This document shows, one piece after another, positions 12,807 through 13,618 of a stretch of DNA of 13,618 nucleotides. The stretch spans positions 1 to 13,618 of the forward strand of contig CAJMQZ010000051.1 of assembly GCA_905215595.1 (NCBI GenBank), written 5' to 3'. Source of the DNA: an uncultured bacterium. Lineage in GTDB: Bacteria > Bacillota > Clostridia > Oscillospirales > Ruminococcaceae. Every line of letters begins with the position of its first letter. Position 1 is the stretch's first letter. The position numbers were made by a program, and so were the translations under genes. The notes beneath the pieces are model-generated. The model was not told the DNA's origin. It worked only from the letters and a program-made list of their open reading frames with translations, and made no database searches.

Positions 12807-13343
12807 TTACTCCTCCTCCCGCTCGCTGTCAAAATCATCATCCAGCAGGCCGGGGATGGGGGTGACAAGGATATACCCCTCCGGCGGGTTGCGCTCTTTC
12901 AGGAAGGCATCCACCCCGGGGAACATATACTCCTTGCCGCCGGGTGCCTTGACGGTGTAGATATCCTGCGCACCCGGGTGGTCCACGCTGGTCACCACGC
13001 CGTACACCTTGCCAGTGTCGGCATCCCGCACTTCACACCCGATAAGATCCGCCACATACCACCGGCCTGCGGGCAGGGTGGCATCGTTGCGGTCAAAGTA
13101 GAACACCTGCCCGCGCAGCGCCCGGGCGGCGTCCATATCGCTGACCCCTTCCAGCTGGAGCAGCGCCATCTGCCCCTGCGGACGGATGGAAAGGATCTTA
13201 TACGCCTTGCCGCCCTGCACCGAAGGGTACAGGCGGCCCACTTTTTTCAAAAAATCCACCCCGTCGCACCAAAGCTCCAGCTTCATTTCCCCGCGCACAC
13301 CGTGGGTGGTAACAACTTTTCCGGCTTCCAGATATTGCTGCAT
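12807..13343 (-). CDS. rimM: Ribosome maturation factor RimM
   Basis: RimM binds ribosomal protein S19 and helps build the 30S head domain. The 178-residue product has the family's two parts. The N-terminal beta-barrel (about 1-90) has LEAGKVVTTHGVRGEMKLEL (5-24), a normal family start, and MALLQLEGVSDMDAARALRGQVFY. The C-terminal PRC-like barrel (about 93-170) has WYVADLIGCEVRDADTGKVYG, DIYTVKAPGGKEYMFPGV and GYILVTPIPGLLD. An acidic tail (DDDFDSEREEE) ends the protein. ATG 13343 has AGGAG six bases upstream. It overlaps no other gene and is followed three bases later by trmD, the usual order. Upstream, a repeat pair and a terminator separate it from khpA, so rimM-trmD may have its own weak promoter or depend on read-through. 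Confidence 0.96.
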   Translation of the reverse strand: MQQYLEAGKVVTTHGVRGEMKLELWCDGVDFLKKVGRLYPSVQGGKAYKILSIRPQGQMALLQLEGVSDMDAARALRGQVFYFDRNDATLPAGRWYVADLIGCEVRDADTGKVYGVVTSVDHPGAQDIYTVKAPGGKEYMFPGVDAFLKERNPPEGYILVTPIPGLLDDDFDSEREEE

Positions 13344-13361
13344 CGTTTTCTCCTGTAAGAA

Positions 13362-13415
13362 CCCTCTCAGTCAATGCCTGCGGCATTGCCAGCTCCCCCG
13401 AGGGGGGAGCTTTTT
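13362..13415 (+). repeat. Palindromic repeat, copy 4
   Basis: CCCTCTCAG, then a perfect small hairpin AATGCC-TGC-GGCATT, then AGCTCCCCC-GAG-GGGGGAGCT and TTTTT. It starts 18 bases upstream of the rimM start codon, on the opposite strand, and pairs with copy 5. Confidence 0.92.
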
Positions 13416-13473
13416 GACGAAGAGGTGGTGTATTGCTTGTTTGTTCAGAATGCTCCTGTGTACAGTCTGCTTC

Positions 13474-13518
13474 AAGCTCCCCCCTTTCGGGGGAGCTGGC
13501 GCGAAGCGCCTGAGAGGG
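13474..13518 (-). repeat. Palindromic repeat, copy 5 (inverted partner of copy 4)
   Basis: On the minus strand CCCTCTCAG, a perfect small hairpin GGCGC-TTC-GCGCC, then AGCTCCCCC-GAAA-GGGGGGAGCTT. Its outer end CTGAGAGGGTT (13510-13520) is the perfect 11-bp inverse of 13360-13370. In this copy no T-run follows the GC hairpin. Confidence 0.92.
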
Positions 13519-13530
13519 TTTTTCATAACC

Positions 13531-13562
13531 AAAAAGGCCCCTTGCCGCAAGGGCAAAGGGCC
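13531..13562 (-). terminator. Intrinsic terminator after khpA
   Basis: On the minus strand GGCCCTTTGCC (13562-13552) pairs with GGCAAGGGGCC (13546-13536), 11 pairs including one G-U, followed by TTTTT (13535-13531). It lies 10 bases past the khpA stop, between khpA and rimM, where many Firmicutes have an unbroken operon. Confidence 0.9.
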
Positions 13563-13572
13563 AGTAGGGTGC

Positions 13573-13618
13573 TCAGTCGATCTCAACAAGGACCTTTTCA
13601 TCGACCCGCACAGCAGCC
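13573..13618 (-). CDS. khpA: KH-domain RNA-binding protein KhpA, C-terminal end
   Basis: Only the last 14 codons and the stop are in the window. The tail AAVRVDEKVLVEID fits the end of KhpA (YlqC), a protein of about 76 residues with a single KH domain that binds RNA with KhpB and affects cell-division and cell-size genes. The order rpsP-khpA-rimM-trmD is widespread in Firmicutes, and rimM and trmD lie next in line here, which supports the call more than the short sequence alone. A strong terminator follows its stop codon. Confidence 0.75.
   Translation of the reverse strand, partial: AAVRVDEKVLVEID

Noticed and set aside
6078..13518. The repeated palindromes as a CRISPR array
   Set aside because: The copies are scattered, in both orientations, have no regular spacers, and no cas genes are present.

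Overview
The window looks like chromosomal DNA of a GC-rich Clostridia/Ruminococcaceae bacterium, most probably Faecalibacterium or a close relative. That is inferred from Gram-positive Shine-Dalgarno sites, the khpA-rimM-trmD gene order, an HPr protein, a PadR/HAAS pair, and five copies of a palindromic repeat (CCCTCTCAG ... AGCTCCCCC-GAA-GGGGGAGC) that I associate from memory with that group. No rRNA, tRNA, CRISPR array, prophage or transposase gene was seen.

Layout. (1) 1-857, minus strand: the start of an O-acetylhomoserine sulfhydrylase gene behind a 350-nt leader. The leader has a consensus sigma-A promoter overlapping a dyad, an unannotated 42-codon leader ORF with three Cys codons, and an intrinsic terminator whose 5' arm can pair perfectly with codons 21-23 of the leader ORF. 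This looks like a transcription attenuator. (2) 868-4225, minus strand: a UMF1-type MFS transporter, a zinc-dependent phospholipase C-like protein and gpsA. (3) 4418-7199, plus strand: a polar amino-acid ABC importer (permease, ATPase, lipoprotein). Its nearest promoter has the 19-bp spacer and central dyad typical of MerR-family control. A repeat and a 130-nt folded element separate the ATPase gene from the binding-protein gene. (4) 7222-8824, plus strand: an autoregulated-looking PadR repressor gene followed by a HAAS/DUF4097-type membrane protein. (5) 8829-13618, minus strand: uvrC with an overlapping small membrane protein gene, ptsH (HPr), a trmD gene fused in frame to a GNAT acetyltransferase domain, rimM, and the end of khpA.

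How they fit together. The left part deals with sulfur amino acids (sulfhydrylase) and polar amino-acid import. The right part holds translation and ribosome-maturation genes (KhpA, RimM, TrmD), DNA repair (UvrC) and carbon control (HPr). The palindromic repeats sit in four intergenic gaps, twice as convergent pairs whose 11-13 bp outer ends are perfect inverted repeats, and their inner GC-rich hairpins with T-runs probably act as terminators. The items most worth a second look are the leader/attenuator of the sulfhydrylase gene, the TrmD-GNAT fusion, the folded element before the binding-protein gene, and the MerR-type promoter without a MerR gene nearby.
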